From Gammaproteobacteria bacterium (GTDB lineage: Bacteria > Pseudomonadota > Gammaproteobacteria > JACKNK01), in assembly GCA_024234895.1 (NCBI GenBank), contig JACKNJ010000002.1:253001-317000 (forward strand): a DNA stretch of 64,000 nucleotides, written 5' to 3'. Under the pieces are notes generated by a model. That model searched no databases. It worked only from the letters and a program-made list of their open reading frames with translations, and had not been told where the DNA came from. Shown here piece by piece: positions 8,782-16,218 of the stretch. The translations under genes were made by a program, and so were the position numbers. Each line of letters starts with the position of its first letter. Position 1 is the stretch's first letter.

Positions 8782-10219
8782 CCAGCCTGGCCTTCAACAG
8801 TTCGTTGACCTGCTGCGGATTCGCCTTGCCCTGGGTCGCCTTCATGATCTGGCCGACGAAGAAGCCGACCATCTTGCCGCGCTTGTGTTCCTCGGCCGCG
8901 CGGTACTGCTCGACCTGCTTGGGATTGCTGGCGATGACCTCGTCGACCACAGACTCCAGCGCGCCGCTATCGGTGATCTGCCTGAGACCGCGCGCGTCGA
9001 TGATCGCGTCGGCGTCGCCCCCGTCGCTCCACATGGCCTCGAACACTTCCTTGGCGATCTTGCCGGAGATGGTGTTGTCCATGATGCGCTGGATCATGCC
9101 GGCCAACTGCGCCGCGCCGACCGGCGATTCGGTGATGTCCAGTCCGGCCTTGTTCAAGGCGCCCGAAAGGTCGCCCATGACCCAGTTGGCGGCCAGCTTG
9201 GCATCCGCGCCGGCGGCGACCACTGCTTCGAAATAGTCGGCCAGCGGGCGGGTCGCGGCGAGCACCTCGGCGTCGTACGCCGACAGGCCGAATTCGCTCT
9301 GGAAACGCGCCCGCTTGGCATCCGGCAATTCCGGCAGCGTTGCCCGCACGGCCTCGATCAGCTCGTCGTCGAGCACCACCGGCAGCAGATCCGGATCGGG
9401 GAAGTAGCGGTAATCGTTGGCCTCTTCCTTGGAGCGCATGGAGCGCGTCTCGTCCTTGTCGGCGTCATACAGACGGGTCTCCTGCACGACCTTGCCGCCG
9501 CTCTCGATGACGTCGATCTGACGGTCGATCTCGTAGTTCAGGGCCTTTTCGAGGAAGCGGAAGGAGTTGATGTTCTTCAACTCCGCGCGGGTGCCGAACT
9601 TCTCCTGACCGCGCGGGCGAATCGAAATATTGGCGTCGACGCGGAAGGACCCTTCCTGCATGTTGCCGTCGCAGATGCCCAGGTAGACGACGATCTGGTG
9701 AATCTTCTTGGCGTAGGCGACCGCCTCCTTGACCGAACGCATGTCCGGCTCGGACACGATCTCCAGCAGCGGCGTGCCCGCGCGGTTCAGATCGATGCCG
9801 GTCAGGCCGTGGAAATCCTCGTGCAGCGACTTGCCGGCGTCCTCTTCGAGGTGCGCGCGCGTCACGCCGATGGTTTTGGTCTCACCGCCCTCCAGACTGA
9901 TCTCCACACGCCCCTTGCCGACGATCGGCAGTTCGAACTGGGAGATCTGGTAGCCCTTGGGCAGGTCCGGGTAGAAGTAATTCTTGCGCGCGAACACCGA
10001 GCGGCGCCCAAGTTCCGCATCGATCGCCAGACCGAAACGCACGGCCATCTCGACCGCCTTGGCGTTCAGCACCGGCAGCACGCCGGGCAGACCCAGATCG
10101 ACCGCGCAGGCCTGCGTGTTCGGGGCCGCACCGAATGCCGTCGACGCGCCGGAAAAGATTTTGGAACGGGTGGCGAGTTGGGCGTGGACTTCCAGCCCGA
10201 TGACGGTTTCCCAGGACAT
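8774..10219 (-). CDS. gatB: Aspartyl/glutamyl-tRNA amidotransferase subunit B
   Basis: The 481-residue product starts MSWETVIGLEVHAQLATRSKIFSGA and has the family motifs YFYPDLPKGYQISQFELPI, NRAGTPLLEIVSEPDMRS, MQEGSFRVDANISIRP and NINSFRFLEKAL. The C-terminal YqeY-like tail is present (MVGFFVGQIMKATQGKANPQQVNELLKARLDG). With GatA and GatC it converts misacylated Glu-tRNA(Gln) or Asp-tRNA(Asn) to the amide forms. GatC and GatA are not adjacent, although they are usually upstream of gatB; here the upstream neighbour is an unrelated PEP-CTERM gene. Confidence 0.97.
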   Translation of the reverse strand: MSWETVIGLEVHAQLATRSKIFSGASTAFGAAPNTQACAVDLGLPGVLPVLNAKAVEMAVRFGLAIDAELGRRSVFARKNYFYPDLPKGYQISQFELPIVGKGRVEISLEGGETKTIGVTRAHLEEDAGKSLHEDFHGLTGIDLNRAGTPLLEIVSEPDMRSVKEAVAYAKKIHQIVVYLGICDGNMQEGSFRVDANISIRPRGQEKFGTRAELKNINSFRFLEKALNYEIDRQIDVIESGGKVVQETRLYDADKDETRSMRSKEEANDYRYFPDPDLLPVVLDDELIEAVRATLPELPDAKRARFQSEFGLSAYDAEVLAATRPLADYFEAVVAAGADAKLAANWVMGDLSGALNKAGLDITESPVGAAQLAGMIQRIMDNTISGKIAKEVFEAMWSDGGDADAIIDARGLRQITDSGALESVVDEVIASNPKQVEQYRAAEEHKRGKMVGFFVGQIMKATQGKANPQQVNELLKARLDG

Positions 10220-10319
10220 GATCGCAATCGCATTGATACGTAAGAACGAGGCGCCGGATCATACCAGTTGAACGATGCCTGCTGGCCGTCGGCTGGCCAC
10301 CACCTGACATACAAACGAA

Positions 10320-10349
10320 AACGCCACGACCCTTACGGGCCGTGGCGTT
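10320..10349 (-). terminator. Terminator of the PEP-CTERM gene
   Basis: AACGCCACG pairs with CGTGGCGTT around an inner CCC/GGG stem, and the minus-strand transcript continues with TTTTCGTTTG. It lies 38 bases after the PEP-CTERM stop and separates that gene from gatB. Confidence 0.8.
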
Positions 10350-10387
10350 CGGAGAGGCAGGATGCAGTGCGCGTCCGGGACGCCCGC

Positions 10388-11065
10388 TCAGCTTGCGCGG
10401 CGGCGCAGGCCGATCAGACCCAGGCCAAGCAGCGCGGCGGTGGCGGGCACCGGCACCGTCGGCGTGTCGTCGGCCAACGCGACGTTATCGATCAACAGGC
10501 CGGAATCACCACCGGTACCGTTGACGTTGACCACACCGAAGCCGAGCAGGTAGCTACCCGCGGCAAGACCGGACACGGTCGTGGTCTCGAACCCGCTGGA
10601 CTGGGAGAACCCGGACTGGGCGACAACACTCACGTCACCGGGCCATTCAGCCAGTTCGGTGGCGACAGCCTGGAGAACGAAGAACGCGTAGTCGTGACCG
10701 TTATTGAAGCCACCCGCGTTGGACAGGAAGTTCCACTCGAAGCTGAGCTCGCCGATACCGGTCACGGTGAAGGACTGATACAGGAAGGAACCATTGGAGA
10801 AGCTCCCACCCGTGTTCGAGGACGTCACCGTGGCGATGTTGATCCCCAGCGCCGAGTTGATCGCCGAGGTGTTGGTTGTACCACCAGAGGTATTCAGGAT
10901 CGCGCGCTGACCGGGACTGGCCGGATCGTTTTCGGTCACGTTGCCGAGAAACGACCAACCATCGAGGGCGATCGCGGAGCTGAAATCTCCATTGATGATT
11001 GCGGCCTGCGCATTGGTGGTGAGCACCAGACCGGCAAGCGCACCGACGATAGAACGAATGTACAT
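10388..11065 (-). CDS. PEP-CTERM sorting domain protein (exosortase substrate)
   Basis: The 225-residue protein has a signal peptide (IVGALAGLVLTTNAQA), a beta-rich middle (NGDFSSAIALDGWSFLGNV ... GELSFEWNFLSNAGG) resembling PEP-CTERM choice-of-anchor domains, and the C-terminal tail VPVPATAALLGLGLIGLRRR. That tail, a PEP-like motif, a hydrophobic helix and an Arg cluster, is the sorting signal recognised by exosortase in exopolysaccharide-producing bacteria. The motif here is VPVPA rather than VPEP. A sigma-54 promoter lies about 80 bases upstream, which fits the PrsK/PrsR-RpoN control known for such genes. No exosortase is in the window. Confidence 0.88.
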   Translation of the reverse strand: MYIRSIVGALAGLVLTTNAQAAIINGDFSSAIALDGWSFLGNVTENDPASPGQRAILNTSGGTTNTSAINSALGINIATVTSSNTGGSFSNGSFLYQSFTVTGIGELSFEWNFLSNAGGFNNGHDYAFFVLQAVATELAEWPGDVSVVAQSGFSQSSGFETTTVSGLAAGSYLLGFGVVNVNGTGGDSGLLIDNVALADDTPTVPVPATAALLGLGLIGLRRRAS

Positions 11066-11143
11066 GTTGACCGCCCTCCAGGACTTAAAAACACTCCCAG
11101 CATCCTTGTCCTGATGCGGGGAATCGTAATTTTCCTGATATCA

Positions 11144-11159
11144 AGCAAGACCAGGGCCA
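11144..11159 (-). promoter_or_regulatory. Sigma-54 (-24/-12) promoter for the PEP-CTERM gene
   Basis: The minus strand reads TGGCCCTGGTCTTGCT, with the essential GG and GC dinucleotides at exactly the RpoN spacing. Transcription would start near 11133, giving an untranslated leader of about 70 bases before the ATG at 11065. The match is by eye; RpoN dependence is inferred. Confidence 0.65.
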
Positions 11160-11312
11160 ACTCCAGAAAACCCTTGACAAGACCGCACCCGACAGGGAAG
11201 TCGCGCACCCCACGAACACCCCAGGACAAAAATATTGTGACAATCTCCTGCCATAAGTGGCGGCTATGGTCAGGTCGTCTGCCATCTCCAAAGTGACAGC
11301 CGACAAATTTTG

Positions 11313-11325
11313 GTCACATAGTGAC
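11313..11325. promoter_or_regulatory. Palindrome GTCAC-N3-GTGAC, candidate enhancer site
   Basis: This perfect five-base inverted repeat lies about 125 bases upstream of the pilin -24 element and about 155 bases upstream of the PEP-CTERM -24 element, the normal distance for a sigma-54 activator site. Further GTGACA half-sites occur near 11238 and 11293. The binding protein is unknown. Confidence 0.4.
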
Positions 11326-11447
11326 GCAGCTTGACGTTCACCATGCTCGCATGGCTAGTACATCTTTCTGATCCAGCCTCCGTCAGACCCGGCGTTCCCG
11401 CTCAAATACCCGACCGAATAGGCATTTCACGTGCAATCATCGCCTTA

Positions 11448-11463
11448 TGGCAGATATTTTGCT
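11448..11463 (+). promoter_or_regulatory. Sigma-54 (-24/-12) promoter for the pilin gene
   Basis: TGGCAGATATTTTGCT has GG and GC at the RpoN -24 and -12 positions and the T-rich stretch before GC. Transcription would start near 11474, 33 bases before the chosen ATG. It overlaps an upstream in-frame ATG at 11447, which therefore cannot be the start. PilR/RpoN control of major pilins is established in Pseudomonas; here it is inferred. Confidence 0.7.
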
Positions 11464-11506
11464 TCAGGTGGTGACTAAAACCGTCTGGAGCCGAGGGGTA
11501 CCCACC

Positions 11507-12013
11507 ATGCCCGGGCCAACTCGAAAATCTATGCACCACCGCAACCGGGGCTTCACCCTGGTCGAGCTGATGATCGTGGTCGCGATCATCGGCATTCTGG
11601 CGGGCGTCGCCGTACCCCAATATAAGGTGTACGTCGGGCGTTCGATGGTCACCGAAGCCATCCAGCAGATGGGCATGATCAAGACCGCAGTCGCGGAATA
11701 CGTTCAGACCACCGGTAATTTCAGCAACGACCTTACGGTGATGGGCGCCCCATCCGGCAACTTCACCTTCTCTTTCGTGCAGGGCATCAGTGGCGTGGCC
11801 ACCCCACCCTACTACGGCATCCAGATCATCATGGGCGGCACCGGCTTCAGTGGCATTGATGGCAACGTGATCTTCCTGATGAGCAACTACGCCACCGGCG
11901 GAGGTGTCTCCGTACCGCTCACGTGGACCTGCTCCATTACCGACATCGGTCTCGCGTACAGTCCTGTCGCCGGCCAATACGTGCCGTCCGGCTGCAACCA
12001 GGGTGTGCTGTAA
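11507..12013 (+). CDS. Type IV pilin, PilA-like
   Basis: The 168-residue prepilin has a short basic leader ending RNRG, then FTLVELMIVVAIIGILAGVAVPQY, the class III signal with Glu at mature position 5 cut by PilD. The C-terminal domain has a Cys pair (TCSITD and PSGCNQ) that fits the disulfide-bonded D-region of pilins. The ATG at 11507 is preceded by GAGGGG and lies downstream of the sigma-54 promoter. No pil assembly genes are adjacent. A strong terminator follows, so it is monocistronic, as expected of a major subunit. Confidence 0.9.
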   Translation: MPGPTRKSMHHRNRGFTLVELMIVVAIIGILAGVAVPQYKVYVGRSMVTEAIQQMGMIKTAVAEYVQTTGNFSNDLTVMGAPSGNFTFSFVQGISGVATPPYYGIQIIMGGTGFSGIDGNVIFLMSNYATGGGVSVPLTWTCSITDIGLAYSPVAGQYVPSGCNQGVL

Positions 12014-12043
12014 CAGGAACACCCGGCTGATCGAGTACCAGAA

Positions 12044-12069
12044 ACGCCCGGCAATGCCGGGCGTTTTTT
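12044..12069 (+). terminator. Rho-independent terminator after the pilin gene
   Basis: Perfect nine-base stem ACGCCCGGC-AAT-GCCGGGCGT followed by TTTTT. It sits 31 bases after the pilin stop. Confidence 0.93.
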
Positions 12070-12103
12070 GTTCAGCACATGACAAGAACCCGCGACGAGC
12101 GCA

Positions 12104-13987
12104 TCAGTCCCGCGACAGATAGGTGTATGCCGCGAGCCCGAAGTCGAGTTCGGTCAGCAAGGTCTGCGCCTCGCGCGCGTCGAGCCCGGCGGCGGCGATC
12201 TTGTCGTGGTAACCGGCGCGTAACTCGTTCTGGCCAAAGCCGACGTAACGGAGCATGTCCGCAGCGGTTTCGCCACGGCGGGTCTCGGTCAGTCGGTAGC
12301 CGTCGTCGGTAAGCGCGACGTCGACCGCGTGGGTGTCGCCGAACAGGTTGTGGATGTCGCCGAGAATCTCCTGGTAAGCGCCCAACAGGAACACGCCCAA
12401 GGTCAATGATTCACCCGGGCTTGGCCGGTTGAGCGGCAAGCTGGTCTCCACACCCTCGCTGTCCACGTATTGCTCGATGTGGCCGTCCGAATCGCAGGTC
12501 AGGTCCTGCAGCATCGCGCGCTGGGTGGGCGCGCGATCGAGGCCGTGCAGCGGCACGATCGGGAATATCTGGTCGATCGCCCACACATCCGGCATCGACT
12601 GGAACACGGACAGGTTGCAGATGTAGCGGTCGGCCAGCTTGTCGTTGATCGAGTCGAGAATCTCGCGATGGGCGCGCCGTCCGGCCATCAGACGGGGTTG
12701 CAGACGCCGCAGCACCGCGAAATACACCTGCTCCGCCCAGGCGCGCTGGGCCAGATCGAGGACCCCCGTCTGGAATTGCGCCTGAGCCTCGCCAAGCCAG
12801 TTCACGGCGTCGTGATAGACCTCGATGACCGAGTCGTCCTTGACTTCGTCGAACAACTGCCAGAGGTCGTGCAGGATGGTCGGCGTGTCCGCGTCGGGGG
12901 GCGGCGGCAGCTGCTCGCCGGGCGCGATCTCGACATCGATGACCTCGCTGACCAGCACGGCATGATGTGCGGCCAGCGCACGTCCGGACTCACTGAAGAT
13001 CGCCGGCTGCGGCAGATCAAACTCCGCGCAGATCTCGGCCAGCGTCCGCACGATGTTGCGCGCGTACTCTCCGACGCTGTAGTTCATCGAACAATCCGTT
13101 CGCGAGCGCGCGCCCTCGTAATCGACACCGAGACCGCCGCCGACGTCGACCACGCTGATCGGCACGCCGAGCCCGCGCAGGTCGGCATAGAAACGCCCGA
13201 GCTCACGAATGCCGCGCTGGATATCGCGCACGTTGGCGATCTGCGAGCCCATGTGCGTGTGCAACAGTTGCAGGCAATCCAGCATGTCGGCAGCGCGCAG
13301 CGTCTCGACCGCCTCCAGCACTTCCTGCGCGGACAACCCGAACTTGCCCTTCTCGCCGCCGGTGTTCTGCCATTTGCCGCTGGCCACCGCGGCCAGGCGC
13401 ACGCGGATGCCCAGCAGCGGCTTGACGCCCAGATCGCGCGCCTCGGTGAGCACCCGATCCAGCTCCGAGCGTTTCTCGACGACGACATAGACGCGCAGTC
13501 CCAGTTTCAGGCCCAGCAGCGCCAGCCGCACGTAATGACGGTCCTTGTAACCGTTGCAGATGACCACGCCGCCCGGCCTGGACAGCGCCAGCACCGCCAT
13601 CAATTCCGGCTTGCTGCCCGCCTCCAGGCCGACGCCGCCGGAGCAATTCGCGTCCTGCGCGACGATCTGCCGCACCACGCTGCGCTGCTGGTTGACCTTG
13701 ATCGGGAACACAGGGGTGTAACGAGCCTGATATTCCTGCTCCGCGATGGCCTCATCGAAGGCTTCGGACAGGCGCCGCACGCGATCGGCGAGAATGTCCG
13801 TGAAGCGCAGCAGGATCGGCAGCGCGAAGCCGCGCCGGCGCAGGTCCTCGACCAGCGCGTTCATGTCCACACGTCGATCGCCGACCTTGGCCAGGAAATG
13901 CCCGCCGTCGTCGATATCGAAATAGCCGTCCGCCCAGTGCGCCACGTTGTAGGCGCGGCGCGCCTGGTCGATGGTCCAATCGGTCAT
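12104..13987 (-). CDS. speA: Biosynthetic arginine decarboxylase SpeA
   Basis: The 627-residue protein begins MTDWTIDQARRAYNVAHWADGYFDID and contains PVFPIKVNQQRSVV with the pyridoxal-phosphate Lys, GGVGLEAGSKPELM, LHTHMGSQI, VDVGGGLGVDYEGARS and the large helical insertion of the SpeA family. It decarboxylates arginine to agmatine, the entry to putrescine through agmatine. It diverges from speE, pairing two steps of polyamine synthesis around a shared promoter region of about 95 bases. Confidence 0.97.
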   Translation of the reverse strand: MTDWTIDQARRAYNVAHWADGYFDIDDGGHFLAKVGDRRVDMNALVEDLRRRGFALPILLRFTDILADRVRRLSEAFDEAIAEQEYQARYTPVFPIKVNQQRSVVRQIVAQDANCSGGVGLEAGSKPELMAVLALSRPGGVVICNGYKDRHYVRLALLGLKLGLRVYVVVEKRSELDRVLTEARDLGVKPLLGIRVRLAAVASGKWQNTGGEKGKFGLSAQEVLEAVETLRAADMLDCLQLLHTHMGSQIANVRDIQRGIRELGRFYADLRGLGVPISVVDVGGGLGVDYEGARSRTDCSMNYSVGEYARNIVRTLAEICAEFDLPQPAIFSESGRALAAHHAVLVSEVIDVEIAPGEQLPPPPDADTPTILHDLWQLFDEVKDDSVIEVYHDAVNWLGEAQAQFQTGVLDLAQRAWAEQVYFAVLRRLQPRLMAGRRAHREILDSINDKLADRYICNLSVFQSMPDVWAIDQIFPIVPLHGLDRAPTQRAMLQDLTCDSDGHIEQYVDSEGVETSLPLNRPSPGESLTLGVFLLGAYQEILGDIHNLFGDTHAVDVALTDDGYRLTETRRGETAADMLRYVGFGQNELRAGYHDKIAAAGLDAREAQTLLTELDFGLAAYTYLSRD

Positions 13988-14082
13988 GTCTGTGCCCGCC
14001 GAAGGGTGTTAAAAGTGCCGGGGATGATAGCCGACAACCTATACTCCGCCCGCTTCCATTCACCCGACACGAGATCACGCCC

Positions 14083-14949
14083 ATGTCCCTGACCGACAAT
14101 GACTGGTACGTCGAGCAATGGGAGGACGGTCAGTCCTCCATCGGCCTGCGCCTGACCGAGGCCGCCAAGGTCCATGAGGAACAGAGCCCGTTCCAGAAGA
14201 TCGCGATCTACGACACGCAGAGCTTCGGTCGGCTGATGACCATCGACGACCTGGTCATGCTGACCAGCCGCGACAACTTCATCTATCACGAGATGATGTC
14301 GCACCCGGCGCTGTTCGCGCACCCGAACCCGAAGCGCGTGGTCATCATCGGCGGCGGCGACTGCGGCACGCTGCGCGAGGTGCTCAAGCACCCCGGCGTC
14401 GAACATTGCCTGCAGGTCGATATCGACGAGCGCGTCACCCGCATCGCCGAGATGTATTTCCCGGAACTGTGCGATTCCAACAACGACCCACGCGCCGAAC
14501 TCGCCTTCATCGACGGCGTCAAGTGGATGGAAGAGGTCGAGCCCGGCAGCGTCGATGTGATCATCGTCGACTCCACCGACCCGGTCGGCTTCGCCGAGGG
14601 CCTGTTCAAGGTCAAATTCTTCAAGACCTGCCTGCGCGCACTCGCCGATCCCGGCGTGATGGTGCAGCAGAGCGAGTCGCCGCTGTTCCATTCCGGGCTG
14701 ATCGCCGGCATGCACAAGAACCTGAAGGCCGCCGGCTTCGACGCGGTGAACACGCTGCATTTCCCGCAATGCACCTATCCGTCGGGCTGGTGGAGCTGCA
14801 CGATGGCGGGCAAGCATGTCGACCCGGGCAAGCCGCGTCTCGGCGATGCGTCCGAAAAGGACTTCCCGACCCGCTATTACCACGCCGACCTGCATCGCGG
14901 CGCGTTGGCCGTGCCGGTCTTCCTGCGCGAAGCGATCGACGCCGAATAG
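14083..14949 (+). CDS. speE: Polyamine aminopropyltransferase (spermidine synthase) SpeE
   Basis: The 288-residue product has the family landmarks YDTQSFGRLMTIDDLVMLTSRDNFIYHEMMSHPALF, VVIIGGGDCGTLREVLKH for decarboxylated S-adenosylmethionine binding, QVDIDERV, and VDVIIVDSTDPVGFAEGLF with the catalytic Asp. It makes spermidine from putrescine. Divergent speA supplies agmatine upstream; speB and speD are not in the window. The right end of an IS110 element begins 10 bases after its stop. Confidence 0.96.
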   Translation: MSLTDNDWYVEQWEDGQSSIGLRLTEAAKVHEEQSPFQKIAIYDTQSFGRLMTIDDLVMLTSRDNFIYHEMMSHPALFAHPNPKRVVIIGGGDCGTLREVLKHPGVEHCLQVDIDERVTRIAEMYFPELCDSNNDPRAELAFIDGVKWMEEVEPGSVDVIIVDSTDPVGFAEGLFKVKFFKTCLRALADPGVMVQQSESPLFHSGLIAGMHKNLKAAGFDAVNTLHFPQCTYPSGWWSCTMAGKHVDPGKPRLGDASEKDFPTRYYHADLHRGALAVPVFLREAIDAE

Positions 14950-14966
14950 CCATGCCGTAGATGCTG

Positions 14967-15947
14967 TTATCCGAAGCAAGCCCCATGAAGGGACGCATCG
15001 AAGGGTTTACGGGACTTGAGTACACCGACGGCGACATGGATGAGCTTTCGCATCATGGCGCCGAGGATGACCATGGCGGGCTTGCCATTGGCCGCCAGAC
15101 GCTGCCGAAAAGCGCGGCCCCAGTCGGTTCGGTAAAGGGCCACCATGGCGGGCATGTACAAGCTGGCGCGCAGCTCCGCATGACCCACCTTGGACAACCT
15201 TGGGCGGCGCAGCACACTGCTGCCTGACTGGTGTTGACGGGGATCGAGGCCGGCGTAAGCCGCCGCCTGTCGGGTACGGGTAAAGCGCAACGGTCCACCG
15301 AAATGGGCCAGCAACATGGCCAGGGTCTTTTCCCCGATGCCGGGGATGGAGGCCAGCAGCTCACGCTGTTCACGCAAGTCCGGGTCATCGTCGATCTTCT
15401 GCCGGATCGCGGCCTCGACGGCGGCAATGGCATCGACGAGGTAAGCCAGATGCGCCTGGATATCGGCCCGGACCCCGGCCTTGGCGACCTCCAGGCGGTT
15501 GCTCTCCTGGGTCTGCATGTCGACCAGAGCCTGACGACGACGCACCAAGGAGCGCAGTTCACGGACATTCAGTGGCGCGGGTTGCCAGGGGGCCGGGTGC
15601 TGGGTGGCACAGAAGCGGGCAATCAGGCGCGCGTCGACCGCGTCGGTCTTGGTACGTACCAGCGCCGCGCCCCCAAAAGCCTTGATCTGAGCTGGGTTGA
15701 CGACACTCACTACCTGGCCGGCATCGGCGAGCACCTCGGCCACCGCCTCCCAGTAGGTACCGGTGGCCTCCATGCACACGTGCAAGGGCCGGGACAGGTG
15801 CGGCGTCAGCCAAGTCACCAACGCGGTAATGCCTTTGGGTGTGTTGGCGAACACCTTGGTGCGAAATTTTCCATCGGGAAGGAGCAAGGCCACATCCAGC
15901 TTGGCCTTGGAGACATCGATACCGAGAACGAGCAATGCGGGGTTCAT
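14967..15947 (-). CDS. IS110-family DEDD transposase/recombinase
   Basis: From the ATG at 15947 the 326-residue protein starts MNPALLVLGIDVSKAKLDVALL. The RuvC-like DEDD residues are all visible: Asp in GIDVSK, Glu in CMEATGTYW, and two Asp in KTDAVDARLIARF. The C-terminal Transposase_20 domain follows (LASIPGIGEKTLAMLLAHFGG, AAYAGLDPRQHQSGSS), containing serine candidates for the recombinase nucleophile. It looks full length and intact. AGGTGG lies upstream of the ATG; a TTG at 15968 is a poorer start. The gene runs opposite to speE and slyD. Confidence 0.93.
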   Translation of the reverse strand: MNPALLVLGIDVSKAKLDVALLLPDGKFRTKVFANTPKGITALVTWLTPHLSRPLHVCMEATGTYWEAVAEVLADAGQVVSVVNPAQIKAFGGAALVRTKTDAVDARLIARFCATQHPAPWQPAPLNVRELRSLVRRRQALVDMQTQESNRLEVAKAGVRADIQAHLAYLVDAIAAVEAAIRQKIDDDPDLREQRELLASIPGIGEKTLAMLLAHFGGPLRFTRTRQAAAYAGLDPRQHQSGSSVLRRPRLSKVGHAELRASLYMPAMVALYRTDWGRAFRQRLAANGKPAMVILGAMMRKLIHVAVGVLKSRKPFDASLHGACFG

Positions 15948-16113
15948 CTTGCCAATCCACCTTGTCAATGCGGGCTACCGAGAGGCTCGGTGCCAAAGAT
16001 GCTGTTCGATTTCCTGCAAGAGAAAAGGAACGCCAGCGCAGGATCTACGCTCCTGGCTCCAGGGCCTAAGGGTGCACACGGCGTCTGGCGTTCCGATCAG
16101 GGTCTCCCCTGAC
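15947..16113 (-). ncRNA. Predicted IS110 bridge RNA
   Basis: The left-end RNA folds as expected of bridge RNAs, 5' to 3' on the minus strand. First is a hairpin at 16112-16097 (TCAGGG/CCCTGA). Next is a target loop closed by a ten-base stem (16094-16085 with 16036-16027), holding a left guide GCACCCT at 16075-16069, an inner hairpin at 16063-16052 and a right guide CGTAG at 16049-16045. Last is a donor loop closed by 16022-16017 with 15952-15947, holding a left guide AACAGCATCT at 16007-15998, an inner hairpin at 15992-15978 and a right guide ACAAG at 15966-15962. The guides match the insertion site and the element's ends. The 3' stem overlaps the transposase start codon. Confidence 0.75.
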
Positions 16114-16127
16114 GTCTTCACAATACA

Positions 16128-16150
16128 AGGGTGCGCTCCGCGCACCCTTC
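16128..16150. repeat. Remaining part of the genomic palindrome split by the IS110 element
   Basis: AGGGTGCGC and GCGCACCCT flank a TCC centre. The same motif followed by AC occurs intact at 39487-39508 and, with a different centre, at 52291-52311. The missing AC lies across the element at 14958-14957, showing that the element was inserted at the CT of CCCTAC. Confidence 0.75.
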
Positions 16151-16218
16151 GCCCGGCAATGCCCCTGAACGAGGTCTGTTAAGCTTCCGGCTCGTTAACG
16201 CCACCGAGACCCGGAACC

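Larger units (their letters stand above)
11066..11506. other. Divergent regulatory region, no gene
   Basis: About 440 bases separate the PEP-CTERM and pilin starts. Apart from two divergent sigma-54 promoters, the palindrome between them and repeated GTGACA half-sites, I see no coding sequence: frames reading across it show no family resemblance and no ribosome binding sites. It is more AT-rich than its surroundings in places, as expected of a control region. Confidence 0.6.
14959..16129 (-). mobile_element. IS110-family insertion sequence (about 1.17 kb), bridge-RNA type
   Basis: The element carries one transposase gene, with only a few bases between its stop and the right end and about 180 non-coding bases before its start, the layout of the IS110 group. 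I place the ends at CT core dinucleotides (minus strand) at 14960-14959 and 16129-16128. Removing everything between them rejoins the flanks into a sequence identical over 22 bases to a palindromic repeat at 39487-39508, so the element sits inside a member of that repeat family. No terminal inverted repeats or target duplication beyond the CT are seen, as usual for IS110. Confidence 0.85.

Noticed and set aside
8738..10243. Open frame of 501 codons antisense to gatB
   Set aside because: gatB is unambiguous and the opposite frame resembles nothing.
11447..11506. Upstream extension of the pilin from ATG 11447
   Set aside because: This ATG lies inside the sigma-54 promoter, and the extended leader would be unusually long; ATG 11507 has a ribosome binding site.
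16097..16112. Hairpin TCAGGG/CCCTGA as a transcription terminator
   Set aside because: It lacks a T-run and fits better as the 5' hairpin of the bridge RNA.
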